Source: Aminobacterium colombiense DSM 12261 (GTDB lineage Bacteria; Synergistota; Synergistia; Synergistales; Aminobacteriaceae). From it: a DNA stretch of 64,000 nt. The DNA lies in the NCBI RefSeq assembly GCF_000025885.1, contig NC_014011.1, positions 620,001 through 684,000 on the forward strand. The letters run 5' to 3'. Both the position numbers and the translations under genes were made by a program. Positions 1 through 9,140 of this stretch are shown here, piece by piece (position 1 is the stretch's first letter; every line of letters starts with the position of its first letter). Below the pieces are notes generated by a model. The model was given only the letters and a program-made list of their open reading frames with translations, had not been told where the DNA came from and did not search any database.

Positions 1-186
1 AAAGATGATAGCATCATCCTTGAAATTGCTGACGGCGTAAAGGTGCGCATTCTTAAGTCTTCAATTGTCAACAAGAGATCATCTGTGGCTGAGCAAGGGA
101 AAGAAAAAGTTACTGAAGAACCTAAAGAAGTTTCTGAGGAACACAAAATAGAAGAAAAGACAACCGAAGAAAACGAGAAAAAATAA
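1..186 (+). CDS. yajC: YajC, Sec translocon accessory subunit (3' end only)
   Basis: The reading frame is open from base 1 to a TAA at 184-186, giving the last 61 residues. The first part, with the pattern ILEIADGVKVRILKSSI, matches the conserved C-terminal half of YajC, where a short beta-rich domain follows the single membrane helix (which lies outside the window). The tail is a Lys/Glu-rich extension with no recognisable fold. YajC associates with SecD and SecF at the inner membrane, and those genes follow directly, which supports the call. The start is off the left edge. A hairpin at 208-246 separates it from secD. Confidence 0.85.
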   Translation, partial: KDDSIILEIADGVKVRILKSSIVNKRSSVAEQGKEKVTEEPKEVSEEHKIEEKTTEENEKK

Positions 187-207
187 GGTAACAAAATAAA
201 TTTATTT

Positions 208-255
208 GCAAATGGAGAGGGCATTCGTAGTGTCCACTCCATTTGCTTTGGTTTT
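208..255 (+). terminator. Terminator-like hairpin between yajC and secD
   Basis: A perfect 10-bp inverted repeat (208-217 with 237-246, arm gcaaatggag) encloses a 19-base loop and is followed by the T-rich run tttggtttta. It lies between the yajC stop and the secD ribosome-binding site. It could end or attenuate transcription so that secDF is made at a different level from yajC. The interrupted T tract makes it weaker than the terminator after secF. No clear promoter is visible between it and secD. Confidence 0.55.
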
Positions 256-303
256 ATCAATTGTGAAAAAACGCGGAACTTGAGGTTTAGGGAGGGTAAA
301 GTC

Positions 304-1698
304 ATGTTGAAAAAAGACCGCTGGCGGCTTGCTATAGTTATTGTTGTTGTTGTGGCCGCCCTTTTATCAGTCTTTCCTCTTGATGGGAAGATAAATTTAG
401 GTCTTGATTTGAAAGGTGGAGCTCATATTGTTCTCCAGGCGAAGCCTACTTCTGGAAGTGCGCTGACAGATGATAGCATAGAGCGTCTTCTCGCAGTTCT
501 AAGGAATCGTATTGATCAATATGGAGTAGCGGAGCCCGTTATTCAAAGGGAAGGACGCGATCGTGTCATTGTAGACTTGCCAGGGGTGGAAGATCCGGAG
601 GCGGCCCTTGAGTTAATAGGCAAGACCGCGTTGCTTGAGTTTAGGAAAGTGCTTGGTGCGACTCCAGCAATGCCTCCTGGTCCAGAGCGCCAGAATTATG
701 CCAGTGATGATGAATTTCAGGCTGCTCAGAAGCGGTGGAATGATGCAAAAGTTGAAATAGAAACATATAAAAGTGAGCTAGAGAAGCAGGTGGGGATTGC
801 AGGTGGCGATATTGTTGCCAAGGATGAAGAAGGCCGATACTTTTTGCTGGGCCCATCTCTTGTAAGCGGTAAACACCTTGTAGATGCCAAAACACAATTT
901 GACAATCTTGGCCGTGCTGTTGTTACCCTTGAATTTAACTCTGAGGGGGCAAAACTCTTCGAACAGGCCACTGCGGAAAATGTAGGGAAACAGATCTCTA
1001 TCGTACTTGATGGGAATGTGGTTTCAGCCCCAGTAGTTCAAGAGCGGATAAGTGGTGGAAATGCACAGATCTCAGGACGTTTTTCTACTGCAGAAGCTCA
1101 GAGACTGGCTATAATGCTTCGTGCAGGTGCACTGCCCGTACCTGTAGACGTTCTTGAGAATAGATCAGTTGGCCCAAGTCTGGGGGCCGACTCTATCAAC
1201 GCTGGGCTTAAGGCTGGTCTTATCGGGACCCTGTTGGTTCTGGGCTTTATGTTGCTTTATTACAGAACTCTTGGCATAGCCGCCGATGTAGCCCTTACTG
1301 TCTGTCTCTTGCTGGTTTTTGCTGGCCTTATCAGCTTAAAGGCAACTCTGACCCTACCTGGTATTGCTGGTATCATTTTAACTATAGGTATGGCTGTTGA
1401 TGGGAATATATTAATTTACGAGCGGATAATCGAAGAAGCAAAATTGGGGAAAACACCCACTGCTGCGATTGATGCGGGATTCAAAAAAGCCTTAACCACC
1501 ATTCTTGATGCCAATATTACTACGCTAATAGCAGCCGGAGTGCTTTACTACTTTGGAAGCGGGCCAATACGGGGTTTTGCTGTAACGTTAAGCATTGGTA
1601 TTTTGGCGAGTGTTTTCAGTGCAATTGTTGTTACGCGTGTACTTCTGCAGGTTCTTATGGGCGGTTCTAAGTCCCCATTTTTAGTGAACCGTTCATAG
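304..1698 (+). CDS. secD: Protein translocase subunit SecD
   Basis: Inner-membrane RND-family subunit that works with SecF to finish export of Sec substrates using the proton gradient. The 464-residue protein has a first membrane helix at about residues 8-25, the SecD signature LGLDLKGG at 32-39, a large periplasmic P1 region to about 290, and a cluster of five predicted membrane helices in the last 170 residues. Start choice: ATG at 304 sits 7 bases after GGAGGG (291-296). An in-frame TTG at 280 would lie upstream of that ribosome-binding site and is less likely. secF follows after 18 bases, so the two are translated from one message. Length is normal for the stand-alone SecD form. Confidence 0.96.
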   Translation: MLKKDRWRLAIVIVVVVAALLSVFPLDGKINLGLDLKGGAHIVLQAKPTSGSALTDDSIERLLAVLRNRIDQYGVAEPVIQREGRDRVIVDLPGVEDPEAALELIGKTALLEFRKVLGATPAMPPGPERQNYASDDEFQAAQKRWNDAKVEIETYKSELEKQVGIAGGDIVAKDEEGRYFLLGPSLVSGKHLVDAKTQFDNLGRAVVTLEFNSEGAKLFEQATAENVGKQISIVLDGNVVSAPVVQERISGGNAQISGRFSTAEAQRLAIMLRAGALPVPVDVLENRSVGPSLGADSINAGLKAGLIGTLLVLGFMLLYYRTLGIAADVALTVCLLLVFAGLISLKATLTLPGIAGIILTIGMAVDGNILIYERIIEEAKLGKTPTAAIDAGFKKALTTILDANITTLIAAGVLYYFGSGPIRGFAVTLSIGILASVFSAIVVTRVLLQVLMGGSKSPFLVNRS

Positions 1699-1716
1699 GC
1701 GAGGGAGGTTTGCGAC

Positions 1717-2595
1717 ATGTTCAGAAGAGATTTCTCATTTAAATTTATGAAACATCGAAGACAAGCGATCCTTCTAAGCCTGGGTCTTATTGTAGTGAGT
1801 CTAGTGCTTCTTTTTACCAAGGGGCTTAACCTCGGTATTGATTTCACAGGGGGGAATCTTATTCAGGTAGAGTTTGCCTCACAAGTTCCTGTTGGCGACG
1901 TCAGGGATGTTTTGGCGGAAATTGGCCAGAAACAGGCTGTCATTCAGGGATATAGCGATAATGGCGTCATTATCCGAGTGAATGTAGACACTGAGGAATC
2001 ACGCAAAGAAGTGATTCAAACATTGAAAGATAAGTATCCAGGCATGGAAGTACTGCGATTTGAAAAGGTAGGCCCTGTAGTAGGCGAAAAATTACGAAGA
2101 GAAGCCTTTCTGGCTGTAAGTTTAGCTCTTCTTGGAATATTGGCTTATATCACGGTCCGCTTTAAATTTCGCTTTGCGGTTGTCAGTGTTATTGCCCTTA
2201 TGCATGACACTATTATAACCTTAGGGATCTTCAGCTTGCTGGGACGCGAGATATCATTGCCCTTCATAGCTGCCATTTTAACTATTGTGGGTTACTCTCT
2301 TAATGATACAATAGTAGTGTTCGACAGAGTGAGGGAAAATTGGAAGTATCTGAGGCAAGAGGGACTTCTTGAAGTACTAGACATGTCAATAAACCAGACA
2401 CTCTCTAGAACTATCAATACGTCCTTAACAACCTTTTTTCCAGTTTTAGCCCTTTTCATATGGGGTGGCGCTGTAATAGCCAACTTCTCCTTCGCTCTTC
2501 TTTTAGGCATTCTGGTTGGAACGTATAGTTCAGTCTGTATTGCGAGTTCCCTTCTGGCTGAATGGTATTTGAGATATCCCGAGAGTAAGAAGTAG
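1717..2595 (+). CDS. secF: Protein translocase subunit SecF
   Basis: Partner of SecD in the SecDF-YajC complex of the inner membrane. The 292-residue protein has an N-terminal helix (about 17-34), the SecF motif LGIDFTGG at 39-46, a short periplasmic domain, and five C-terminal helices that include the conserved stretch VGYSLNDTIVVFDRVREN. ATG at 1717 follows a GAGGGAGG ribosome-binding site. The gene is last in this unit: a strong hairpin terminator starts 32 bases after the stop. Nothing appears truncated or altered. Confidence 0.96.
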   Translation: MFRRDFSFKFMKHRRQAILLSLGLIVVSLVLLFTKGLNLGIDFTGGNLIQVEFASQVPVGDVRDVLAEIGQKQAVIQGYSDNGVIIRVNVDTEESRKEVIQTLKDKYPGMEVLRFEKVGPVVGEKLRREAFLAVSLALLGILAYITVRFKFRFAVVSVIALMHDTIITLGIFSLLGREISLPFIAAILTIVGYSLNDTIVVFDRVRENWKYLRQEGLLEVLDMSINQTLSRTINTSLTTFFPVLALFIWGGAVIANFSFALLLGILVGTYSSVCIASSLLAEWYLRYPESKK

Positions 2596-2626
2596 CAGTG
2601 ACGATCCAACTTTTTATGGTGTGACA

Positions 2627-2660
2627 ACAAGGGGGCTTTTAGGGCCCCCTTGTTTCTTAT
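2627..2660 (+). terminator. Intrinsic terminator after secF
   Basis: A perfect 10-bp GC-rich stem (2627-2636 acaagggggc pairs with 2644-2653 gcccccttgt), a 7-base loop and a following ttcttat tract. It sits just downstream of the secF stop and marks the end of the yajC-secD-secF unit. The next 110 bases, up to the radical SAM gene, are AT-rich. They hold no gene, and I see no convincing promoter hexamer pair there. Confidence 0.85.
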
Positions 2661-2779
2661 AAAGTGAACAGGCTTTAGCGTTGCTTTACTAAATATAAAT
2701 ACTCCATTAAAATGAATAAAATCTACCTTTTTGCAAAGTAAATGGTCAAAATTAAAATCACTTAAAGGAGATGATGAAA

Positions 2780-4231
2780 GTGGCCATTACTATGATTGAT
2801 AGAGCAAAGGGAATTCTTTCTCAAAAAGCTATTGAAAAGGCAGCCTCAATGCTCAAAAAAGGAGATGAGAAAAACTTAACAACTCTTTTTAGGGGAATAG
2901 CCGGCATCGCGCCGGCACGTTATCATAGAGAAACATTTAAACAGCTCGCTGACATGGTAGAAAAGAATGATCCTTTTGTAGGTTTCGTTAAAAGAATTGC
3001 TCTGGAACTTAACCCCCATTGCCTTTCCAAGTTCATTCACAACCTAGTTGTTAACTTTATGGTTCTTGGTCGGGGTATCAGGGATCAAAAAGAGAAAGAA
3101 TATAACGTTCACCTTCCTAATTTTATGGTGATCAGCCCCACGATGAAATGCAATCTTCACTGCAAGGGCTGCTATGCTGCAGAGTATGATACGAGCAGGG
3201 AGCTCACCTTTTATGAGCTGGACAATCTCTTAAAAGATGCTAAGGATCTCGGGATGTATTTTTTCACTTTTTCGGGGGGAGAGGCCTTCTTCCGCAACGA
3301 TCTTTTAGACTTATGGGAAAAACATAATGATTGTTATTTCCAGGTATACACAAACGGAACCCTTCTTGATGACAAAATGGTGGATCGACTTGTTAAACTT
3401 GGCAACGTAATGCCTATGATCTCAGTTGAAGGGAGTCGAGAACAAACGGATTTTCGTCGTGGTGCCGGCGTTTATGATAAAGTGATAGCTGCTTATCAAA
3501 GATTAAACGAGGCAGGGGTCATGTTTGGTTTCAGTGCCACTTACACTCGTTCTGCCGCAGATTATATGGCCAGTGATGAGTTTATTCAGACCATGATTCA
3601 GCGGGGCTGTAAAGTTGGCTGGTTTTTCCAATATGTTCCTGTAGGTGAAAATCCAGATTTAAGTTATATGGCAACGCCCCATCAAAGGGCAAGACTTCAC
3701 GAAAAAGTAGAGGAATGGCGCCATAGAGATGATTGTCCTATTTTTATCGGTGATTTTTGGAACGATGGTCCCTATGTTGACGGATGTATGGCGGCAGGAG
3801 AGCGATATTGGCATATAATTTCAGATGGAAGCGTAGAACCATGTGTTTTTGTGCCTTTTGCCGTGGATAATATTCGCCAAAAATCCCTTGTTGACATTGC
3901 ACGAAGTCCTTTCTTCACGTATATTCGTAATCAGCTCCCCTACGACGGAGAAGATAATCTTCTTCGTCCATGTATGATTCTGGATCATCCAGATGTACTT
4001 AGGGAAGTGGTAACTAAATTTGGAGCTAGACCATGTCACGGGGGTTTGGGCAATCTTCTCTCAGGAGAGATTCCCCGTGCCCTTGATGAATATGCGCAAG
4101 AGATAAAGCAAATTTACGATCCCTTATGGGAAAAAAGGGAAAAGGGAAAATATCTGAAGAGCCTTGAGAAAGAAGATAAGAAAGAATGGCTTGAAAGGAT
4201 GACTTTACCCACTGGTTCTGAAGAAAAATAA
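2780..4231 (+). CDS. Radical SAM enzyme with SPASM-like cysteine-rich C-terminus, substrate unknown
   Basis: The protein has about 483 residues. Its radical SAM core carries the cluster motif CNLHCKGC, with cysteines at 124, 128 and 131, preceded by the sequence VISPTMK and followed by the FSGGEAFF glycine-rich motif that contacts SAM. After the barrel, scattered cysteines (in DGCMAAGE, EPCVF, RPCMI and RPCHGG) resemble the auxiliary iron-sulfur site of SPASM or twitch proteins. About 120 residues precede the core and match no domain I recognise. Start: GTG at 2780 lies 9 bases after AAAGGAG; the ATGs at 2771 and 2774 are too close to it. No small precursor-peptide gene is visible beside it, so a peptide-modifying role is not supported. 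It may be co-transcribed with lapA, 28 bases downstream. Exact function unknown. Confidence 0.8.
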   Translation: MAITMIDRAKGILSQKAIEKAASMLKKGDEKNLTTLFRGIAGIAPARYHRETFKQLADMVEKNDPFVGFVKRIALELNPHCLSKFIHNLVVNFMVLGRGIRDQKEKEYNVHLPNFMVISPTMKCNLHCKGCYAAEYDTSRELTFYELDNLLKDAKDLGMYFFTFSGGEAFFRNDLLDLWEKHNDCYFQVYTNGTLLDDKMVDRLVKLGNVMPMISVEGSREQTDFRRGAGVYDKVIAAYQRLNEAGVMFGFSATYTRSAADYMASDEFIQTMIQRGCKVGWFFQYVPVGENPDLSYMATPHQRARLHEKVEEWRHRDDCPIFIGDFWNDGPYVDGCMAAGERYWHIISDGSVEPCVFVPFAVDNIRQKSLVDIARSPFFTYIRNQLPYDGEDNLLRPCMILDHPDVLREVVTKFGARPCHGGLGNLLSGEIPRALDEYAQEIKQIYDPLWEKREKGKYLKSLEKEDKKEWLERMTLPTGSEEK

Positions 4232-4259
4232 TATGGCTGGATCCTTAGGAGGGAGTCAC

Positions 4260-4688
4260 ATGAGAAGTTATGCTTTGGCAGTAGGACTTGCTATGCTCAT
4301 ATCGGCTGTATTCGCCTTTCAAAATACAGGAGAAATTACTGTCAATTTTTTAATTTGGACACGGCAGGTTCCTCAAGGTATCTGGGAAGTGGCTGTTTTT
4401 GCAGGAGGCTGCGTTCTCATGTGGTTGGTTTCCATGTCAGCAGCCCTTGAATCTCGTGGGAAGTATAAGAAACAGATTCGAGAGCTCGATGGTAAAATGA
4501 AAAAACTGGAAGAAGAACGCACTTCTTTGCTGAATGCTTTAAATGCCACATCAAATGTAACTTCCCATAATGCAACTTCCTGTGTTGAGGAAGGCAAAGA
4601 GAATTGTATTGTTCTTCCTTCGGAGCCTTTGGAAACAGTGAAAGAAGAGTTTGAAACTACACCAAGAGAGGAAAATGAACAACAGTGA
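4260..4688 (+). CDS. LapA-domain (DUF1049) small membrane protein
   Basis: The protein has 142 residues. The first 65 contain two predicted membrane helices (about 4-22 and 40-60) joined by the typical LapA pattern FAFQNTGEITVNFLIW. A charged, probably coiled-coil segment follows (about 70-100), then a Ser/Thr/Glu-rich tail. In E. coli, LapA works with LapB in control of lipopolysaccharide synthesis. That role is not established in this lineage and is not implied by the neighbours. ATG at 4260 follows AGGAGGG (4247-4253); an upstream in-frame ATG at 4233 lacks a ribosome-binding site. The stop overlaps the recJ GTG (GTGA), so the two are translationally coupled. Confidence 0.75.
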   Translation: MRSYALAVGLAMLISAVFAFQNTGEITVNFLIWTRQVPQGIWEVAVFAGGCVLMWLVSMSAALESRGKYKKQIRELDGKMKKLEEERTSLLNALNATSNVTSHNATSCVEEGKENCIVLPSEPLETVKEEFETTPREENEQQ

Positions 4689-6349
4689 CATCTTTTTGTT
4701 TGCGATCTAAATTAAATGTGACCACTCTTGAGGATTCTTGCCACAGAATTGCTAGAGAATTAAGCTGTCCACCCTTTGTAGCAGCTATATTAGAAATGCA
4801 GGGAAGAGTTTCTCTCCATGATATCGATAAGGCTCGGGCCTGGCTTAGTCCGAGCCTTGATTTCTTTGCAGCCTCATGTTTTCTTGGAGAAGGCGCAAGA
4901 GCGGTGGCCGAGAGATGGCAGAGGCTATCATCCCTTGGGAATGTAGTTGTTTATGGAGATTACGATGTTGACGGCGTTTCATCTACCACTCTCGCTATGG
5001 AATTATGTAAAGAGAGGGCAGCAGGGGTACGCTACTATATTCCTCATCGACATATGGAAGGATATGGGCTCCATCGCCAGGTTGTACAACAACTTCTTGT
5101 CGCAGGTTGTGATACATTGATCATCGTGGACTGTGGCACAAAGGATGGGGATATTTTAAAGGAAGCGCAACAGACTGGAATGAATGTCTTTGTTTTTGAT
5201 CACCACCTCCCGGAGAAAGGGGAGTTGCCAGCCTCTTTCATAGTTAATCCGCAGATAGACGGTGATAAGGAAGGGAAGCTTCTTTGTGCTACCGCGGTTC
5301 TTTGGCTGTGGGCCTATCAATTTAAAATAATGCCTATGGAATGGCTTGCAGAACATCTCGACCTGGTGGCCCTTGCGACTATTGCTGATTGCATGACATT
5401 AGGCAGCCTTAATAGAGCGTTGGTTAAGGAAGGACTTGAAAGAATTCGTTATACCGCCCGACCTGGGCTGGAACTACTTATAAAACGCCTTGGTCTGTTT
5501 CATCGTTTTGTAAATGAAGAACAACTTGCTATGAAGGTCATTCCTTGCTTAAACGCAGCAGGCCGTCTTGCCTTTGCGGACCTTGCAGTAAAAGTGCTGA
5601 CAGGGGAAGAGCCAGTTGAAAACCATGTGGAAGAGCTTATTTCCTTAAACAGGAAGAGGCAAAACCTTTCAACCCGTATCACTAAAGAGGCGGTAAAGGT
5701 GGTAGAGGAACGATCTAAGCACGTTCTCTTCGAGGAATCGTGGCCAGTAGGAGTTCTAAGCGGAGTGGCGAGCCGTCTTTGTTCTGAAAAGAATGCCCCT
5801 GTAGTTTTAGCTGCCCCTGTTCAGGATTGGATTAGAGGAACATTGCGTATGCCCGAAGGAGGCAATGCCGTACAGGTTCTTGATCACCTTTCAGATCAAC
5901 TTGAAGCTTGGGGAGGGCACAAGCAGGCAGCGGGATTTTCTGTGTCAAAAGATAATTGGGAAAAGCTCAGAGGTGATTTAGAACACATCCTTGCCAGTGT
6001 GGAATATGAGGATCCGGAAATTTCAGCCCTGGCTCTCCATCCGTCTCAAATTACCTTGCAGGACTGGAAGTCAGCTCTGGATCTCGGTCCTTTTGGTATG
6101 GGAAATCCTTGTCCCTTATTGTATTGCGAAAGTTATGGAAATGAGCAGTTCTTACCCCTTGGGAAAACGGGGCTTCATTTAAAGATACAATTGGGTTCAG
6201 AATATCTGGTGGCTTTCAATAGTGTCGAAATTCTGAAAACCCTTTCCTCGTCGCACATTACAGGCTGGGTATACCACCCTCGAGTTGATTTTTGGCGTGG
6301 TCAGCCCCGTCTTCAATTTATGCTCGATTATATAGTGTTAGATTCTTGA
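4685..6349 (+). CDS. recJ: Single-stranded-DNA-specific exonuclease RecJ
   Basis: 5'-3' exonuclease of the DHH phosphoesterase family, acting in recombination, mismatch and base-excision repair in the cytoplasm. The 554-residue protein shows motif I YGDYDVDG at 90-97, motif II IIVDCGT, motif III DHH at 172-174, motif IV ATIADCMTL, and the DHHA1 motif GGHKQAAG at 410-417, followed by an OB-like C-terminal part. The metal-binding aspartates and histidines are all present. Length is usual for RecJ. GTG at 4685 overlaps the lapA stop by 4 bases. A 9-bp inverted repeat at 4829-4858 lies inside the coding region. Confidence 0.95.
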   Translation: MTSFCLRSKLNVTTLEDSCHRIARELSCPPFVAAILEMQGRVSLHDIDKARAWLSPSLDFFAASCFLGEGARAVAERWQRLSSLGNVVVYGDYDVDGVSSTTLAMELCKERAAGVRYYIPHRHMEGYGLHRQVVQQLLVAGCDTLIIVDCGTKDGDILKEAQQTGMNVFVFDHHLPEKGELPASFIVNPQIDGDKEGKLLCATAVLWLWAYQFKIMPMEWLAEHLDLVALATIADCMTLGSLNRALVKEGLERIRYTARPGLELLIKRLGLFHRFVNEEQLAMKVIPCLNAAGRLAFADLAVKVLTGEEPVENHVEELISLNRKRQNLSTRITKEAVKVVEERSKHVLFEESWPVGVLSGVASRLCSEKNAPVVLAAPVQDWIRGTLRMPEGGNAVQVLDHLSDQLEAWGGHKQAAGFSVSKDNWEKLRGDLEHILASVEYEDPEISALALHPSQITLQDWKSALDLGPFGMGNPCPLLYCESYGNEQFLPLGKTGLHLKIQLGSEYLVAFNSVEILKTLSSSHITGWVYHPRVDFWRGQPRLQFMLDYIVLDS

Positions 6350-6368
6350 TTTAAAGGGTGATCGAGCC

Positions 6369-8684
6369 ATGGTAGAAATTCACACAGATTCCCTAGAATA
6401 TGAAATAGACCCAATAGATCCAAGAGAGCAGGAGCGCCACCTTAAAAGTCTTGGGCTCGATAAGAAGTCTCTGGGGAAGTTGCGAGATAGCTATATTGGA
6501 CGGATACCAGAGACAGAACGAACTATTTCTGTTAAGTTCGCTTGGCATGAGCTATGGTCGAAAGTGACATATTATTTGACCAAAGAAGAACTGAAGAAAC
6601 TTGGCGAAGCCTTTGTTATGGCAGCGGATGCTCATGGTGAACAAAAACGCTCAAGTGGAGACCCATATGTTGTACACAGCATAAATGTAGCCTCAATACT
6701 TGCAGACATGCAACTCGATTTAGTTACTCTTATAGCGGCTCTCCTTCACGATGTTTTAGAGGATACCGCCCTTTCCGCAGAGAAGGTCAAATCAGCATTT
6801 GGCGATGATGTTATTACTCTTGTAGATGGCGTAACGAAATTAGGCAAGCTTCCCTTTAAATCTTTCGAAGACTATCAGGCAGAAAATCTTCGTAAAATGT
6901 TTGTTGTCATGGCTAAGGATATCCGCGTTGTTCTTATTAAGTTGGCAGACAGACTTCATAATATGAGAACCCTAGGAGCTCTTCGCAGGGATAAGCAACT
7001 GCGCATTGCTAAAGAAACGCTGGAAATATACGCACCCCTCGCTCACCGACTTGGAATCTACCAGGTAAAGAGAGGATTAGAGGACCTCGCATTTAAATAC
7101 TCCGACCCCGATATGTATTACGAGATACGGCGCAGAGTGCGAAAGAAATTGCCTGAGCGGGAAGCTATCATTAAAAAAGCTATAGAAATCCTTCAAGATC
7201 GTTTAAAACAGGAATCCATTCATTTTAAAGTGAAAGGGCGGGCCAAACATTTTTATAGCATCTATGAAAAGATGAATCGCAAAAAACTTCCCGTAGAGCA
7301 ACTTTATGATCTCCTAGCCTTGCGCGTTGTAGTGGATGATGTGGCTGCCTGTTACACTGTTTTGGGTATCGTCCATACTATTTGGAAACCTATCCCTGGT
7401 CAATTTGATGACTACATAGCTAATCCAAAGACAAATATGTACCAATCGCTTCATACCACTGTCGTTGGTCCTACGGGAGAACCCCTGGAAGTTCAAATAC
7501 GATCTGCTGAAATGAACCGTCTTGCGGAATATGGGATCGCCGCCCACTGGAGATATAAAGAGGGTGGCAATGTCCTCGATGATCTGGATGCCCGCCTTAC
7601 ATGGATTCGCCAGGCCCTCGAAGGAGATCATGAAGGGGGACCAACAGAGTTCCTTGAACGCCTAAAAGAAGATGTTCTCACATCTGATGTCTTCGTATTT
7701 ACCCCCCAGGGGAAAGTGGTGTCTTTGCCCAAGGGGTCGACACCTATAGACTTTGCCTATGCCATTCATACCCAGGTTGGAAACCGCTGTGTGGGAGCTA
7801 TGGTCAACAACCGGATTGTGTCTCTGACCTATGAAGTAAAAAATGGCGATATTGTTAAAATTATTACTTCACCTCAAGGGACCCCCTCCCGGGACTGGCT
7901 TAAGATGGCCCGCAGCAGCAAGGCTAAAGGCAAGATTCGCTCCTTCTTTCGACAGCAGGAAAAAGCAGAAAGGCAAGAAAAGATCGAGCGCGGGCATGAA
8001 CTTCTTGAAAGGGAAATTAAAAGAAGGGACATAGAAGATCTCAGTGCCGAATATGAAGACCTGATCCCCCTTCTCAACAGGATAGCCCGGGATATAGGAC
8101 ATGCCAATGGTGAGGATATTTTGGTCGCCATAGGCAACAACACTTTAAGCCCATCGACGCTTATACAAAAACTTATTGGTAGAACGCAAGTTCCCGCTTT
8201 ACCAGAGATTCCGGAAGAGATACCTCCCGCTGGCATAAAGAAGACAGATTCCGATATTATAGTAGAAGGGGCCGAAGGCGTTCAGGTGGTTATCGCAAAT
8301 TGCTGTCTTCCTGTTCCAGGGGATGAGATCGTAGGATATTCGACTCGTAGCCGCGGGATAACTGTTCATAGATCAGGTTGTCCGAATGTGGAAGAGGCAG
8401 GAGAAACAAGGCTTATACAGATTTCATGGGGGCCAGGGACACGGGGGAACAGATATACTACGAGGCTGAAGCTTGAAGCAATGGATAGGTCTGGTCTTTT
8501 TACAGACGTGGCTCAAGCTATAATGGCAAGTGATGGAAACATTGTGGGTATAAAGGCGAACGTAGTTGGCGGCACACTTGCCCGGATGAAAATAGAGATC
8601 AGAGTACGGGATATAGAACATCTATATGCTATTGTTGCAAAACTTAATGCGGTTAAGAACGTTATAGAAGTAACCCGGGGGTGA
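6369..8684 (+). CDS. rel: Bifunctional (p)ppGpp synthetase/hydrolase, Rel/SpoT family
   Basis: Makes and degrades the stringent-response alarmone ppGpp. The 771-residue protein has an N-terminal HD hydrolase domain with HDVLEDT (catalytic HD at 127-128) and RLHNM, a nucleotidyltransferase domain with YQSLHTTV (from 358) and AEYGIAAHW, a TGS domain from about 440 (VFTPQGKVVSLPKGSTPIDFAY to about 500), a zinc-finger-like Cys stretch (NCCLPVPGDEIVGY) and a C-terminal ACT domain (about 695-771). Both catalytic halves look intact, so it is probably the main or only long Rel. About 30 extra N-terminal residues precede the usual start region. The ATG at 6369 follows AAAGGGTGATC. recJ and dtd flank it, as rel and dtd often do in Firmicutes. 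Confidence 0.95.
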   Translation: MVEIHTDSLEYEIDPIDPREQERHLKSLGLDKKSLGKLRDSYIGRIPETERTISVKFAWHELWSKVTYYLTKEELKKLGEAFVMAADAHGEQKRSSGDPYVVHSINVASILADMQLDLVTLIAALLHDVLEDTALSAEKVKSAFGDDVITLVDGVTKLGKLPFKSFEDYQAENLRKMFVVMAKDIRVVLIKLADRLHNMRTLGALRRDKQLRIAKETLEIYAPLAHRLGIYQVKRGLEDLAFKYSDPDMYYEIRRRVRKKLPEREAIIKKAIEILQDRLKQESIHFKVKGRAKHFYSIYEKMNRKKLPVEQLYDLLALRVVVDDVAACYTVLGIVHTIWKPIPGQFDDYIANPKTNMYQSLHTTVVGPTGEPLEVQIRSAEMNRLAEYGIAAHWRYKEGGNVLDDLDARLTWIRQALEGDHEGGPTEFLERLKEDVLTSDVFVFTPQGKVVSLPKGSTPIDFAYAIHTQVGNRCVGAMVNNRIVSLTYEVKNGDIVKIITSPQGTPSRDWLKMARSSKAKGKIRSFFRQQEKAERQEKIERGHELLEREIKRRDIEDLSAEYEDLIPLLNRIARDIGHANGEDILVAIGNNTLSPSTLIQKLIGRTQVPALPEIPEEIPPAGIKKTDSDIIVEGAEGVQVVIANCCLPVPGDEIVGYSTRSRGITVHRSGCPNVEEAGETRLIQISWGPGTRGNRYTTRLKLEAMDRSGLFTDVAQAIMASDGNIVGIKANVVGGTLARMKIEIRVRDIEHLYAIVAKLNAVKNVIEVTRG

Positions 8685-8690
8685 AGATGT

Positions 8691-9140
8691 ATGCGAGCTG
8701 TTGTACAAAGAGTTTCATCTGCTTCTGTTTGTGTAGAAGGAGAAAGAGTAGGTTCCATAGATCAGGGTCTTCTTGTTTTGTTGGGGGTTTCAGGAAAAGA
8801 TACAGCGGCAGATGCAGAATGGCTTGTGGAAAAAATAGTAAACTTGAGAGTGTTTGAAGACGAGGAAAGGAAGCTAAACCGCTCTCTTTTAGATGTGGGA
8901 GGGAAGTTGCTTGTGGTTTCTCAGTTTACTTTGTATGGCAACTGTCGAAAGGGGCGGCGTCCTTCTTTTGTTGAGGCAGCGCCACCAGAAGTAGCCGACG
9001 CCCTTTATAACGTTTTTGTAACAAAGGCAAAAGAACGGAATATACCAGTTCAAACAGGGGTTTTCCAGGCGCATATGATGGTTGAGCTTGTTAACGATGG
9101 GCCGGTCACCCTTATTATTGATACGCCGGAGGGAGCCTAA
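8691..9140 (+). CDS. dtd: D-aminoacyl-tRNA deacylase
   Basis: Removes D-amino acids and glycine wrongly attached to tRNA. At 149 residues it is a full-length DTD. It begins [13 protein letters not shown] and carries the two active-site motifs SQFTLYG (about 82-88) and NDGPVT (about 136-141, the Gly-cisPro element). ATG at 8691 follows GGGGGTGA at the end of rel, and the stop overlaps the next gene by one base (TAATG). The rel-dtd-hydrolase order is common. Confidence 0.95.
   Translation: MRAVVQRVSSASVCVEGERVGSIDQGLLVLLGVSGKDTAADAEWLVEKIVNLRVFEDEERKLNRSLLDVGGKLLVVSQFTLYGNCRKGRRPSFVEAAPPEVADALYNVFVTKAKERNIPVQTGVFQAHMMVELVNDGPVTLIIDTPEGA

Noticed and set aside
2712-2741. A 9-codon reading frame upstream of the radical SAM gene as a possible precursor peptide
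   Set aside because: It is too short, has no ribosome-binding site, and has no cysteine or leader-core pattern.
2731-2758. TTGCAA-16-TAAAAT as a promoter for the radical SAM gene
   Set aside because: The start would fall on the ribosome-binding site itself, leaving no usable leader. The region is simply AT-rich.
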